A program made the translations under genes and the position numbers. Positions 47,357 through 53,589 of a stretch of DNA of 53,589 nt are shown here, one piece after another (within the stretch, counting starts at the first letter, position 1; each line of letters opens with the position of its first letter). The notes beneath the pieces are model-generated. The model was not told the DNA's origin. It worked only from the letters and a program-made list of their open reading frames with translations, and made no database searches. The DNA comes from an uncultured Oscillospiraceae bacterium (GTDB lineage Bacteria; Bacillota; Clostridia; Oscillospirales; Oscillospiraceae). The stretch lies in assembly GCA_934675115.1 (NCBI GenBank), contig CAKUPH010000004.1:1-53589 (forward strand), read 5' to 3'.

Positions 47357-48193
47357 TCAGCTTCCGCAGCAGCAATTCTTGGTGTCCTGATAATTCTCCG
47401 GCTGAGAGATGGTGTTGGGCGGGAAAAACTCGTCCATGGGGAACTGCACCTTCCGGAAGATGGCGCAGGGGTCGTCGCCGCCGCTGCCCGGGCACTCCTT
47501 GCTGGGGATGCAGTAGTCGTAGGCGGGGATGAGCAGCTGACTGTCCCGCTCCAGCCGGATGATGGAGAACTGACCCAGCGTGACATAGACCCGCTTGCCC
47601 TCGCCGGAAAAGCTCAGGTCGCCGGGGAAGCAGGCGGCGATGGGCGCGGGGATATCCGTGCCGTCGCAGCAGTCGCACAGGCGGCTCTCGCAGGAATCCA
47701 CCAGCTTCATGCCCAGAATGATGGGGTCCACGGACTCCACCACGGCGGTGGGCAGGTTGGTTTTGACGATGTCCGGCTGGTCAAGGCCGTCCAGCATCGT
47801 TTTGGAAGAGAACACCTTGGCGCTGCCCTCGCTGCCGAACAGGATGACCCGCTTGTCAAAGACCGCCAGACCGGAGATGGCCACAGGACGGGCGGTGCCC
47901 ACGAAGGCGTCGGCGGTGACGCGGTAGAAGTAACGGACGTCCACGGTGTAGAACCCGCGGTTGAAGCCGACGGGCTCCACGTCAATGTAAGCGTAGAGCA
48001 GCTCGGCCTGACCGGCCTTCAGGCTGATGGCCCGGTCAATGGCGGCCTGAGAGCTCTGGGTGGGATACAGCCGCAGATCCTCGACGCAGTCCTTGTCGCG
48101 GCAGCTGTCAAAGATCTTTCGGGTGTGGATGCATACGGCCTCGCGGATGCCGGCGGTGTCGGCGACGGGGCCCGGCTCGATGATTTCAGCCAT
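47357..48193 (-). CDS. Conserved Cys-rich protein of Clostridia, function unknown
   Basis: 278 aa; the reverse-strand ATG at 48193 follows GGGAGGT. It has no signal peptide and no membrane span. Cysteines are numerous and clustered: VCIHTRKIFDSCRDKDC near 20-36, CESRLCDCCDG near 167-177, CIPSKECPG near 229-237, and the C-terminal end is NCCCGS. The middle (60-160) alternates in a beta-rich way (AYIDVEPVGFNRGFYTVDV, VAISGLAVFDKRVILFG). The Cys clusters recall spore coat or exosporium proteins of Clostridia, which cross-link through disulfides, but I cannot name the family with certainty. No usual promoter was found, and a sporulation sigma factor could be involved. It stands between the small gene (convergent) and purA (same strand, separate terminator). 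Confidence 0.65.
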   Translation of the reverse strand: MAEIIEPGPVADTAGIREAVCIHTRKIFDSCRDKDCVEDLRLYPTQSSQAAIDRAISLKAGQAELLYAYIDVEPVGFNRGFYTVDVRYFYRVTADAFVGTARPVAISGLAVFDKRVILFGSEGSAKVFSSKTMLDGLDQPDIVKTNLPTAVVESVDPIILGMKLVDSCESRLCDCCDGTDIPAPIAACFPGDLSFSGEGKRVYVTLGQFSIIRLERDSQLLIPAYDYCIPSKECPGSGGDDPCAIFRKVQFPMDEFFPPNTISQPENYQDTKNCCCGS

Positions 48194-48303
48194 GGTCGTA
48201 CCTCCCGATGGTTTATATGGGAAACAAAAGAGCGCGGCTCTTCCATTCCCTCCATCCCATTCTATGAGCCGCTGGGAAAAGGGTGCGGAGCGGGGGAGAG
48301 CGC

Positions 48304-48333
48304 AAAAAACGGGCGGCCGACTGGCCGCCCGTT
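48304..48333 (-). terminator. Terminator after purA
   Basis: AACGGGCGGCC with its complement over a 5-nt loop; six Ts follow on the reverse strand. Confidence 0.9.
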
Positions 48334-48346
48334 TCCGGTATATGGT

Positions 48347-49630
48347 TTACTTGCGGAGGATGACCTCGTGACGCTTGGGACCGGTGGAGACGATCTTGAT
48401 GGGCACGCCGATCCGGCTCTCAAGGAACTCCACGTAGCCCCGGGCCTCGGCGGGGAGCTTGTCGTAGTCGGTCTCGCCCCGGATGTCGCGCTTCCAGCCG
48501 GGCAGGGTGGTGAACACGGGCTTTGCCCGCAGGAGCTTCGGGGTGACGGGGAACTTGTCGGTGACCTCGCCGTCGATCTCATAGCCGGTGCACACCTTGA
48601 TCTCGTCCAGATAGCCCAGCACGTCCAGACAGGTGAGGGCCACCTGCGTGGCGCCCTGCACCATGCAGCCGTATCTGGTGGCCACGGTGTCGAACCAGCC
48701 TACACGGCGGGGACGGCCGGTGGTGGCGCCGAATTCGCCCTTGTCGCCGCCCCGGCGGCGCAGCTCGTCACCGGCCTCACCGGTCAGCTCGCTGACGAAG
48801 GGCTCGGTGTTGGAGCCAACGCTGGAAGAATAGGCCTTGGACACGCAGATGACGTCCTCAATGGCCGTGGGGGGAACGGCCGCGCCCACGCAGCCGAAGC
48901 CGGCCAGCGTATGGGAAGAAGTGGTCATGGGGAAGATGCCGAGGTCGGGGTCCTTCATGGAGCCCAGTTGGCCCTCCATCAGGATGGTCTTGCCGGCCTT
49001 GACCGCGTCATGTACGAAGCCAACGGCATCGCCCACATAGGGACGGATCTGCTCGCGGCAGCGGATGAGGTCCTCATAGATCTCGTCGGCGTTGACGGGG
49101 GGCTTGTGGTAGAGGTGCTCGAACAGCACGTTCTTCACCGCCACGGCGGCGTTGAGCCGGGCGCGGAGCCGGTCCTCGTCAAACAGGTCGCACACCTGAA
49201 TGCCGGTCTTTGCGTATTTGTCGGAGTAGAAGGGGGCGATGCCGCTCTTGGTGGAGCCGAAGGCCTTGCCGCCCAAGCGCTCCTCCTCATAGGCGTCCTG
49301 AAGCACGTGGTAAGGCATCAGAAGCTGCGCCCGCTCGGAAATGATGAGATTGGGGGCGGGGACGCCCTGATCGGTGATGCTCTTGAGCTCCTCGACCAGC
49401 TTTTTCACATCCAGCGCCACGCCGTTGCCGATGATGTTGGTGATGTGGGAGTAGAAGGTGCCGGAGGGGAGGATGTGGAGCGCGAAGCGCCCGTAGTCGT
49501 TGATGATGGTGTGACCGGCGTTCGCACCGCCCTGAAAGCGGATGACGACGTCCGACGTTTCCGCCAGCATGTCGGTGATCTTGCCCTTGCCCTCGTCGCC
49601 CCAGTTGGCGCCAACGATCGCTTTGACCAT
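48347..49630 (-). CDS. purA: Adenylosuccinate synthetase PurA
   Basis: 427 aa, the family length. It joins IMP and aspartate using GTP on the way to AMP. The N-terminal GTP/IMP-binding loop is AIVGANWGDEGKGKITD, in which the Asp and Lys are catalytic. RFQGGANAGHTI carries the catalytic His. GQLGSMKDPDLGIFPMTTSSHT and GATTGRPRRVGWFD are further family blocks. The family loop usually reads LLD-x-GTYPFVT; here it is MKDPDLGIFPMTT, an acceptable variant. The start is ATG at 49630 (reverse) after GGAGGT. It has its own promoter about 100 bp upstream and its own terminator. Confidence 0.95.
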   Translation of the reverse strand: MVKAIVGANWGDEGKGKITDMLAETSDVVIRFQGGANAGHTIINDYGRFALHILPSGTFYSHITNIIGNGVALDVKKLVEELKSITDQGVPAPNLIISERAQLLMPYHVLQDAYEEERLGGKAFGSTKSGIAPFYSDKYAKTGIQVCDLFDEDRLRARLNAAVAVKNVLFEHLYHKPPVNADEIYEDLIRCREQIRPYVGDAVGFVHDAVKAGKTILMEGQLGSMKDPDLGIFPMTTSSHTLAGFGCVGAAVPPTAIEDVICVSKAYSSSVGSNTEPFVSELTGEAGDELRRRGGDKGEFGATTGRPRRVGWFDTVATRYGCMVQGATQVALTCLDVLGYLDEIKVCTGYEIDGEVTDKFPVTPKLLRAKPVFTTLPGWKRDIRGETDYDKLPAEARGYVEFLESRIGVPIKIVSTGPKRHEVILRK

Positions 49631-49726
49631 AATTTTTACCTCCGTGCGCCGGGATTCGCAACCGCGCTGCGCGGGTTTGCCTTATCCGCCGCACTGATAC
49701 AAGTTTTGCTGTCACACAGCGCATAC

Positions 49727-49755
49727 ATTATATCGGAACAGACTGCCGTGCGCAA
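49727..49755 (-). promoter_or_regulatory. Promoter of purA
   Basis: Reverse strand: -35 TTGCGC (49755-49750), 17 nt, -10 TATAAT (49732-49727). A leader of about 90 nt follows before the ATG at 49630 and contains a small CGCG-rich hairpin; no recognisable riboswitch. Confidence 0.8.
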
Positions 49756-49872
49756 GGGCTTTTTTGCTTTTTCCCGCAAAGAGCCGGGAATAAGCCTTTA
49801 CTTTCATCAGTCATCATGTTAAAATGCTAATGTGGTTTCAAAACGTAAAAATGTACGTTGGAGGGAAACAGA

Positions 49873-50163
49873 ATGATCAAATCCAATAACCCCCAGAGCG
49901 ACATGCTGTACGATGCCATTCTGGCGCTCAGGACCGTGGACGAGTGCAAGGCATTCTTTCAGGATCTGTGCACCGTGGCGGAGCTGCGGGCCATGGAGCA
50001 GCGGCTGGAAGTGGCGATGCTGCTGGACGACGGCCTGATCTACAACGATATTCTGGAGCGCACCGGCGCCTCCAGCGCCACCATCAGCCGGGTGAACCGG
50101 GCGCTCCAGTATGGCGCGGACGGGTACAAGACCGTGCTGCCCCGGGTCAGAAAAGATGGATAA
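49873..50163 (+). CDS. YerC/YecD family TrpR-like regulator
   Basis: 96 aa from ATG 49873 with GGAGGG upstream. All-helical, with the TrpR-like helix-turn-helix: LCTVAELRAMEQRLEVAMLLDDGLIYNDILERTGASSATISRVNRAL. The family is common in Firmicutes near genes of purine or amino acid metabolism. Some members have been described as TrpR homologues, but the ligand is not settled. It is divergent from purA with about 240 bp between the two start codons. The stop overlaps the next gene by eight bases, so the methyltransferase is translationally coupled. Confidence 0.88.
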   Translation: MIKSNNPQSDMLYDAILALRTVDECKAFFQDLCTVAELRAMEQRLEVAMLLDDGLIYNDILERTGASSATISRVNRALQYGADGYKTVLPRVRKDG

Positions 50164-50896
50164 CTACACCTTCCTGGCGGGGAGCTACGACCTGCTGACC
50201 ACCGACGTGGGCTATCCCCAGTGGGCGGACTATGTCCAGTGGCACTTCAAGCGGCAGAAAACGCCGGTAAGGACGGTGGCGGAGCTGGCCTGCGGCACCG
50301 GGAGCCTGACGAAGCTGCTGGCGGAGCGGGGCTACGATATGACGGCCATCGACCTGTCTCCGGACATGCTGGCGTTGGCGTCGGAGAAGTGCGGCAATCT
50401 GCCGGTGCTGTTCCTGTGTCAGGACATGAGCCGCCTGACGCTGCTGGAGCCGGTGGACGCGGTAATCTGCTGTCTGGACAGCGTCAATTATGTGACGAAG
50501 CCCGCAGCCATGAAGCGGACGTTTCAGCGGGTATATAAATATCTGAAGCCCGGCGGGCTGTTCCTCTTCGACGCCAAGACCCCGCAGGCGCTGGAGGGCG
50601 CAGACGGGGAGATGTATCTGGACGAATCCGACGAGGTGTTCTGCGTCTGGCGGGGGGAATACAGCCCCCGGCGGCGGATCTGCGGGTACGGCATCGACCT
50701 GTTTACCCTGCGGGCGGACGGCGCGTGGGAGCGGGAGAGCGAGTACCATGAGGAGTACGCCTATACGCCGGAGGAGTTGGCCGGTTATCTGATGGACGCC
50801 GGCTTTGCCGATGTGAAGCAGTACGGAAACCTCAAAAAGCGCGCCCCGGCGGACGGGGAGATGCGCATCTTTTTTGCGGCGCGAAAGGAAATGTAA
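50156..50896 (+). CDS. SAM-dependent methyltransferase (class I)
   Basis: 246 aa from ATG 50156, which lies inside the end of the YerC-like gene. Rossmann-type methyltransferase motifs: TVAELACGTGSLTKLLAERG (SAM-binding motif I, about 40-59), MTAIDLSPDML (acidic loop) and LDSVNYVTKP. The C-terminal half (about 130-240) is a beta-rich cap, as in the YodH/Mtase-25 type proteins of Firmicutes. The substrate is unknown. Coupling to a small regulator upstream and to hslO seven bases downstream is a common arrangement, but tells little about function. Confidence 0.85.
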   Translation: MDNYTFLAGSYDLLTTDVGYPQWADYVQWHFKRQKTPVRTVAELACGTGSLTKLLAERGYDMTAIDLSPDMLALASEKCGNLPVLFLCQDMSRLTLLEPVDAVICCLDSVNYVTKPAAMKRTFQRVYKYLKPGGLFLFDAKTPQALEGADGEMYLDESDEVFCVWRGEYSPRRRICGYGIDLFTLRADGAWERESEYHEEYAYTPEELAGYLMDAGFADVKQYGNLKKRAPADGEMRIFFAARKEM

Positions 50897-50902
50897 GCAA
50901 CT

Positions 50903-51787
50903 ATGGACGAATTGATTCGAGTGATCGCAAAGGACGCCCCAATCAAGGCCATGGCCATTACCGGCACGGCCCTTGTGGAGCGGGCGCGGCAGATCCACGA
51001 TACATGGCCGGTGGCCACCGCGGCGCTGGGCCGCCTGCTGATGGCCGCCTCCATGATGGGCGATATGCTCAAGGAGGAGAAGGGCTCCGTGACCCTGCGA
51101 GTCCGGGGCGGCGGCCCGCTGGGCACCGTTACCGCCGTGTCCGACAGCGAGGGCAACGTCCGGGGCTATGTGCAGAACCCGGCGGTAGACGTGCCCCGGA
51201 AGGCCCACGCCAAGCTGGATGTGGGCGCGGCGGTGGGCTGTGACGGCGACCTGACGGTCATCAAGGATCTGGGCATGAAGGAGCCCTATGTCGGCTCCGT
51301 CCAGCTGGTGGGCGGTGAGATCGCCGAGGACATCGCGGCCTATTTTGTGGAGAGCGAGCAGATCCCCACGGCCTGCGCACTGGGCGTGCTCATCGCGCCG
51401 GACCAGTCGGTGCAGGTGGCGGGCGGCTACCTCATCCAGCTCCTGCCAGGGGCGGACGATGCCGTCATCACCGCCATCGAGCAGGGGATCGCAAGGGTGG
51501 GGGCTGTCACCGCCACGCTGGATCAGGGCATCTCCGCGCTGGAGCTGCTGCGGCAGGTGCTGTCCGGCTTCGAGCTGGAGGTGCTGGAGTCCGCGCCGGT
51601 GGAGTACCGCTGCTACTGCACCCGGGACCGGGTGAGCCGGGCCCTCATCAGCATGGGCCGGGAGGAGCTGGAGAACATGATTGAGGAGCAGCACGGCGCG
51701 GAGCTGACATGCCAGTTCTGCGACCGGGTCTATAAATACTCGGAGGAAGACCTCCGGCAGCTGCTCCGGGACGCCTCTGGAGAATAA
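50903..51787 (+). CDS. hslO: Redox-regulated chaperone Hsp33
   Basis: 294 aa. The N-terminal chaperone domain begins MDELIRVIAKDAPIKAMAITGT, with LLMAASMMGDMLK and LRVRGGGPLG as family motifs. The C-terminal redox switch has the four zinc cysteines C237-x-C239 and C270-x2-C273 (CYC...CQFC). Oxidation releases zinc and activates holdase function during oxidative stress. It starts seven bases after the methyltransferase stop and ends at a strong terminator, which is also the last intact host gene of the window. Confidence 0.95.
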   Translation: MDELIRVIAKDAPIKAMAITGTALVERARQIHDTWPVATAALGRLLMAASMMGDMLKEEKGSVTLRVRGGGPLGTVTAVSDSEGNVRGYVQNPAVDVPRKAHAKLDVGAAVGCDGDLTVIKDLGMKEPYVGSVQLVGGEIAEDIAAYFVESEQIPTACALGVLIAPDQSVQVAGGYLIQLLPGADDAVITAIEQGIARVGAVTATLDQGISALELLRQVLSGFELEVLESAPVEYRCYCTRDRVSRALISMGREELENMIEEQHGAELTCQFCDRVYKYSEEDLRQLLRDASGE

Positions 51788-51810
51788 ATGAAAAAAACCG
51801 GCAACCTGTA

Positions 51811-51859
51811 AAATATATCGCAAGAAGAACCTGAACGGTTCGACTTGCGATATTTTTTT
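51811..51859 (+). terminator. Terminator after hslO
   Basis: AAATATATCGCAAG pairs with CTTGCGATATTTTTTT; an inner hairpin GAACC-TGAAC-GGTTC sits on top. Phage-like sequence begins right after it. Confidence 0.85.
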
Positions 51860-51920
51860 ATGCTCAGATGGACGGAAGGAGTGAGAAGGTTGAGCACTGA
51901 ATTGAAATACAAGGTCATGG

Positions 51921-52394
51921 ATGACGAGGTGCGCATACCAGCGGGCGTACCGAGAGGCGAACCGGGAGAAGGCACTGGAATCCCAGCGGTGGATCAGGGA
52001 CGAACGGACAAAGCGTGGGTATACCCAAAGAGAACTGGCGCAGCGGATCGGGTCGTCGCAGCCGAGCATTGCACTGGCGGTGGAGCGGGACGGGAAGCCG
52101 GGCGAGGACGGGAAGCGCCTCACGGACTTTATCGACTGCGTGGCATGGGGCGGCACGGCGGAGTTTCTGTGCAAGTACTTCTCCAAGGGCCGGATGGTGG
52201 TGGCCGCGGGCCGGATCCAGACCCGGACATGGAAGGACAAGCAGGACCAGACGCGCAAGTCCACGGAGCTGAATGCCTCGACGCTCTACTTCGGGGACAG
52301 CAAGAAGCTGGAGCAGGCGGCGGGAAACTACGAGGCGCGGGAAAGCGCCTTTGCGGAGACAGACGAATACGAGGACGGGGAGCTGCCGTTCTGA
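51921..52394 (+). CDS. Helix-turn-helix N-terminus fused to a headless single-strand binding protein
   Basis: 157 aa. Residues 1-52 are a Cro/CI-type helix-turn-helix (RGYTQRELAQRIGSSQPSI). From about residue 53 the sequence is the middle and end of a phage SSB: LAVERDGKP, DFIDCVAWGGTAEFLCKYF, GRIQTRTWKDK, ending in the acidic tip DGELPF that recruits partners. The first OB-fold strands expected in SSB (about 30 residues) are missing, and the helix-turn-helix protein lacks its end. A better ribosome site (AAGGAG at 51876) serves TTG 51890 in another frame (STELKYKVMDDEVR); a 2-bp loss in the GC run near 51931-51934 would join that frame to this one. So this is a truncated, fused and probably frameshifted remnant, or an assembly join. 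Confidence 0.7.
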   Translation: MTRCAYQRAYREANREKALESQRWIRDERTKRGYTQRELAQRIGSSQPSIALAVERDGKPGEDGKRLTDFIDCVAWGGTAEFLCKYFSKGRMVVAAGRIQTRTWKDKQDQTRKSTELNASTLYFGDSKKLEQAAGNYEARESAFAETDEYEDGELPF

Positions 52395-52408
52395 GCAGGA
52401 GGATACAT

Positions 52409-53521
52409 ATGAGCCAGAGAAGTGAGAAATACGCACGCCGCATAGAGCGGCGGGTGGATCGGCTGGAGGAGGCCGTGGACAGCGTAAAGACGGAGCAGAC
52501 CGCGCAGGGCGCGAGGATCGCGGGGATCGAGGACGACCTTGCGGTGTACCGGGCGGCCAAGGCGGAGCACAGCCGCAAGGCAATGCGGGAGAAGGCCCGG
52601 CGGGAACAGCAGGAGCTGGAGCGGCGGAGGGCCAGGGCGGAGACGGCGCTGCGGGTCGGGATCTGCGTGGTGCTCGCCGCGTTTGCCATGGCGGCGGCGC
52701 TTGTGATGGCAGCAGGCGCGGAAGATGCGTGCGCTTTTGTGGAAAAGACGGATGCAGCCGACCTCCTGGGGGTCTATGCATTGCAGGCTGAACAGGCCCC
52801 GGACGCCATGGAGCAGGAGAGATATAAAGGTTATTCCGAACAAAACGGGGCCCCCGCAAGAGCCCAGCGCAAGCGGGTCTTGTGGGGAGAGGAGGAACGC
52901 CGGAATGGGCGAGCTTTCCGTGAAAAGGGAAGCGAGCGATATGAAGGCCGTTCCGACGAGGCGTTGGTGGAGCAGGGCTATCTGTCCGACGCGCTGCCAA
53001 TTGCGTTCCCGGCGGCGGGCACGCCGCTGAGCGACTTCGCGGAGGGCGCAATCGTCAAGCTCAACGAAAACGGCAGTCCGGTGGAGTTCTACGTGGCGAA
53101 GCACAACTACGAAAGCGGGTTGAATGGAACGGGCAGAACGCTGCTGGTGCGGAAGGAGTGCTACGGTACTTGTTTATTTGGGGACGGCAACAATAGTTAT
53201 ATTGGCGGAATATTGGATTCCTCGCTTAATGGGGCATATAAATCGAAACTGGATGCCAGTATCCAAAACGCAATAGGGGCGACGTATATTCGCTGCGGTG
53301 ATGGTGGTTCTTCCGACGGTACAACTATAGCTAAAAGGGCCGTGTTTCAGCTTTCGGCAAGTGAATTTGGCTCTGGACCGGGTTACAATGACGGGACTTC
53401 ACTGCCGATAGCAGCAGTATTAAAAAAAGCAACCTACAACGGGAACGCATCGGCTTTGTCGGGTCCTTCGGCACCGGGATATAAATGGGCGTCCCCCTCT
53501 TGTCCATCCCCCGGAGCTTGA
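52409..53521 (+). CDS. Coiled-coil membrane phage protein running into a DUF6273-like frame
   Basis: The open frame from ATG 52409 (GCAGGAGG upstream) is 370 aa. Residues 1-80 are charged helices typical of a coiled coil (YARRIERRVDRLEEAVDSV; EKARREQQELERRRARAE). Residues 88-108 form one membrane span (VGICVVLAAFAMAAALVMAAG). Residues 110-185 look unstructured. From about 190 the sequence is DUF6273-like (LSDFAEGAIVKLNENGSPVEF), which normally belongs to a separate gene. Reading through is probably the result of a frameshift near 52960, so the natural product is likely only the first 110-165 residues. Confidence 0.55.
   Translation: MSQRSEKYARRIERRVDRLEEAVDSVKTEQTAQGARIAGIEDDLAVYRAAKAEHSRKAMREKARREQQELERRRARAETALRVGICVVLAAFAMAAALVMAAGAEDACAFVEKTDAADLLGVYALQAEQAPDAMEQERYKGYSEQNGAPARAQRKRVLWGEEERRNGRAFREKGSERYEGRSDEALVEQGYLSDALPIAFPAAGTPLSDFAEGAIVKLNENGSPVEFYVAKHNYESGLNGTGRTLLVRKECYGTCLFGDGNNSYIGGILDSSLNGAYKSKLDASIQNAIGATYIRCGDGGSSDGTTIAKRAVFQLSASEFGSGPGYNDGTSLPIAAVLKKATYNGNASALSGPSAPGYKWASPSCPSPGA
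52905..53521 (+). pseudogene. DUF6273-like phage/tail-associated gene, frameshifted and 3' truncated
   Basis: AGGAGG (52890-52895) is nine bases before ATG 52905, which opens frame 3 with MGELSVKREASDMKAVPT. Losing one base near 52959 would continue it in frame 2 as ALVEQGYLSDALPIAFPAAG, followed by DUF6273-type sequence (AEGAIVKLNENGSPVEFYVA, TLLVRKECY, SLNGAYKSKLDASIQNAIG, AVFQLSASEFG). The usual ending with a WLRSP-type motif is absent: after SALSGPSAPGYKW the frame turns into unrelated residues and stops at 53521. Family members are found with phage tails and exported proteins of Clostridia; the role is unknown. Confidence 0.55.
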
Positions 53522-53589
53522 TGAGCCCCGCCTTTTCCAGCGTCTCCGCGTCGTCATAGCTGATCTCGCCGTATCCCGCCACGCTGATG
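53455..53589 (-). CDS. Unidentified reverse-strand coding fragment at the window edge (partial)
   Basis: On the reverse strand an open frame enters from the right edge and reads VAGYGEISYDDAETLEKAGL, then a stretch rich in Lys, Arg and Pro up to about 53455. Beyond that the frame (to 53331) overlaps DUF6273-like sequence of the plus strand and no longer looks natural. I do not recognise the protein. It begins where the plus-strand gene loses its homology, which points to a junction near 53455-53465. Confidence 0.4.

Noticed and set aside
48233..48275. GCGGCTC inverted repeat as a terminator or regulator of the Cys-rich gene
   Set aside because: The loop is long (about 25 nt) and the T tract after it is broken, so it was not listed as a feature.
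51845..53521. A single 558-residue protein
   Set aside because: The first 188 codons are an out-of-frame reading of the helix-turn-helix/SSB gene; the real start in this frame is at 52409.

Overview
The window is a piece of a GC-rich Gram-positive chromosome from the class Clostridia, most likely the order Oscillospirales (Oscillospiraceae-like). This is inferred from the gene repertoire: FtsEX beside an M23 hydrolase, the murB-rapZ-yvcK-whiA-dnaE string, a non-adenylylated-type GlnA followed by an ANTAR regulator, tandem SleB-type hydrolases, and UgtP-like glycosyltransferase with PlsY. No rRNA is present, so the assignment stays at that level.

Layout. 1-11.2 kb is the late end of a prophage: an amidase tail, a 647-aa coiled-coil protein, and a 2,948-aa polyvalent protein with two HExxH zinc-peptidase motifs, an ADP-ribosyltransferase-like module and a MuF-C-like module. 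A small gene with its own promoter and ribosome binding site appears to be nested in another frame of that giant gene. From 11.5 kb the host chromosome runs through cell division and wall remodelling (ftsEX, M23 hydrolase, S41 protease, two SleB-like hydrolases), tRNA-Gln, lipid synthesis, an AEC transporter, a palindrome-packed element with terminal inverted repeats, purF, a nitrogen block (glnA, ANTAR regulator, dapF, gltBD), murB-rapZ-yvcK-whiA, dnaE and cls. A divergent LysR-controlled operon (MFS, old-yellow-enzyme reductase, GntP permease) occupies 40.9-46.7 kb. It is followed by tRNA-Gly, a 29-codon small gene, a Cys-rich protein, purA, a YerC/TrpR-like regulator, a methyltransferase and hslO.

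From 51.8 kb phage-like sequence returns in damaged form: a helix-turn-helix fused to a headless SSB, a coiled-coil membrane protein running into a frameshifted DUF6273-like gene, and an abrupt switch to an opposite-strand reading frame. This end is either a decayed prophage or an error-prone contig end.

The strongest leads are: (1) the palindromic element at 20953-21216; (2) the nested gene and repeated R-x-F-S-V punctuation in the polyvalent protein; (3) two wall-hydrolase genes whose -10 boxes lie inside perfect WalR-type direct repeats; (4) terminator-bearing leaders of glnA and gltB around an ANTAR gene whose receiver has lost its phosphoacceptor Asp; (5) the uncharacterised LysR/MFS/reductase/GntP locus; (6) the 29-codon small gene. 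All functional statements come from reading the sequence and family knowledge; no search was run.
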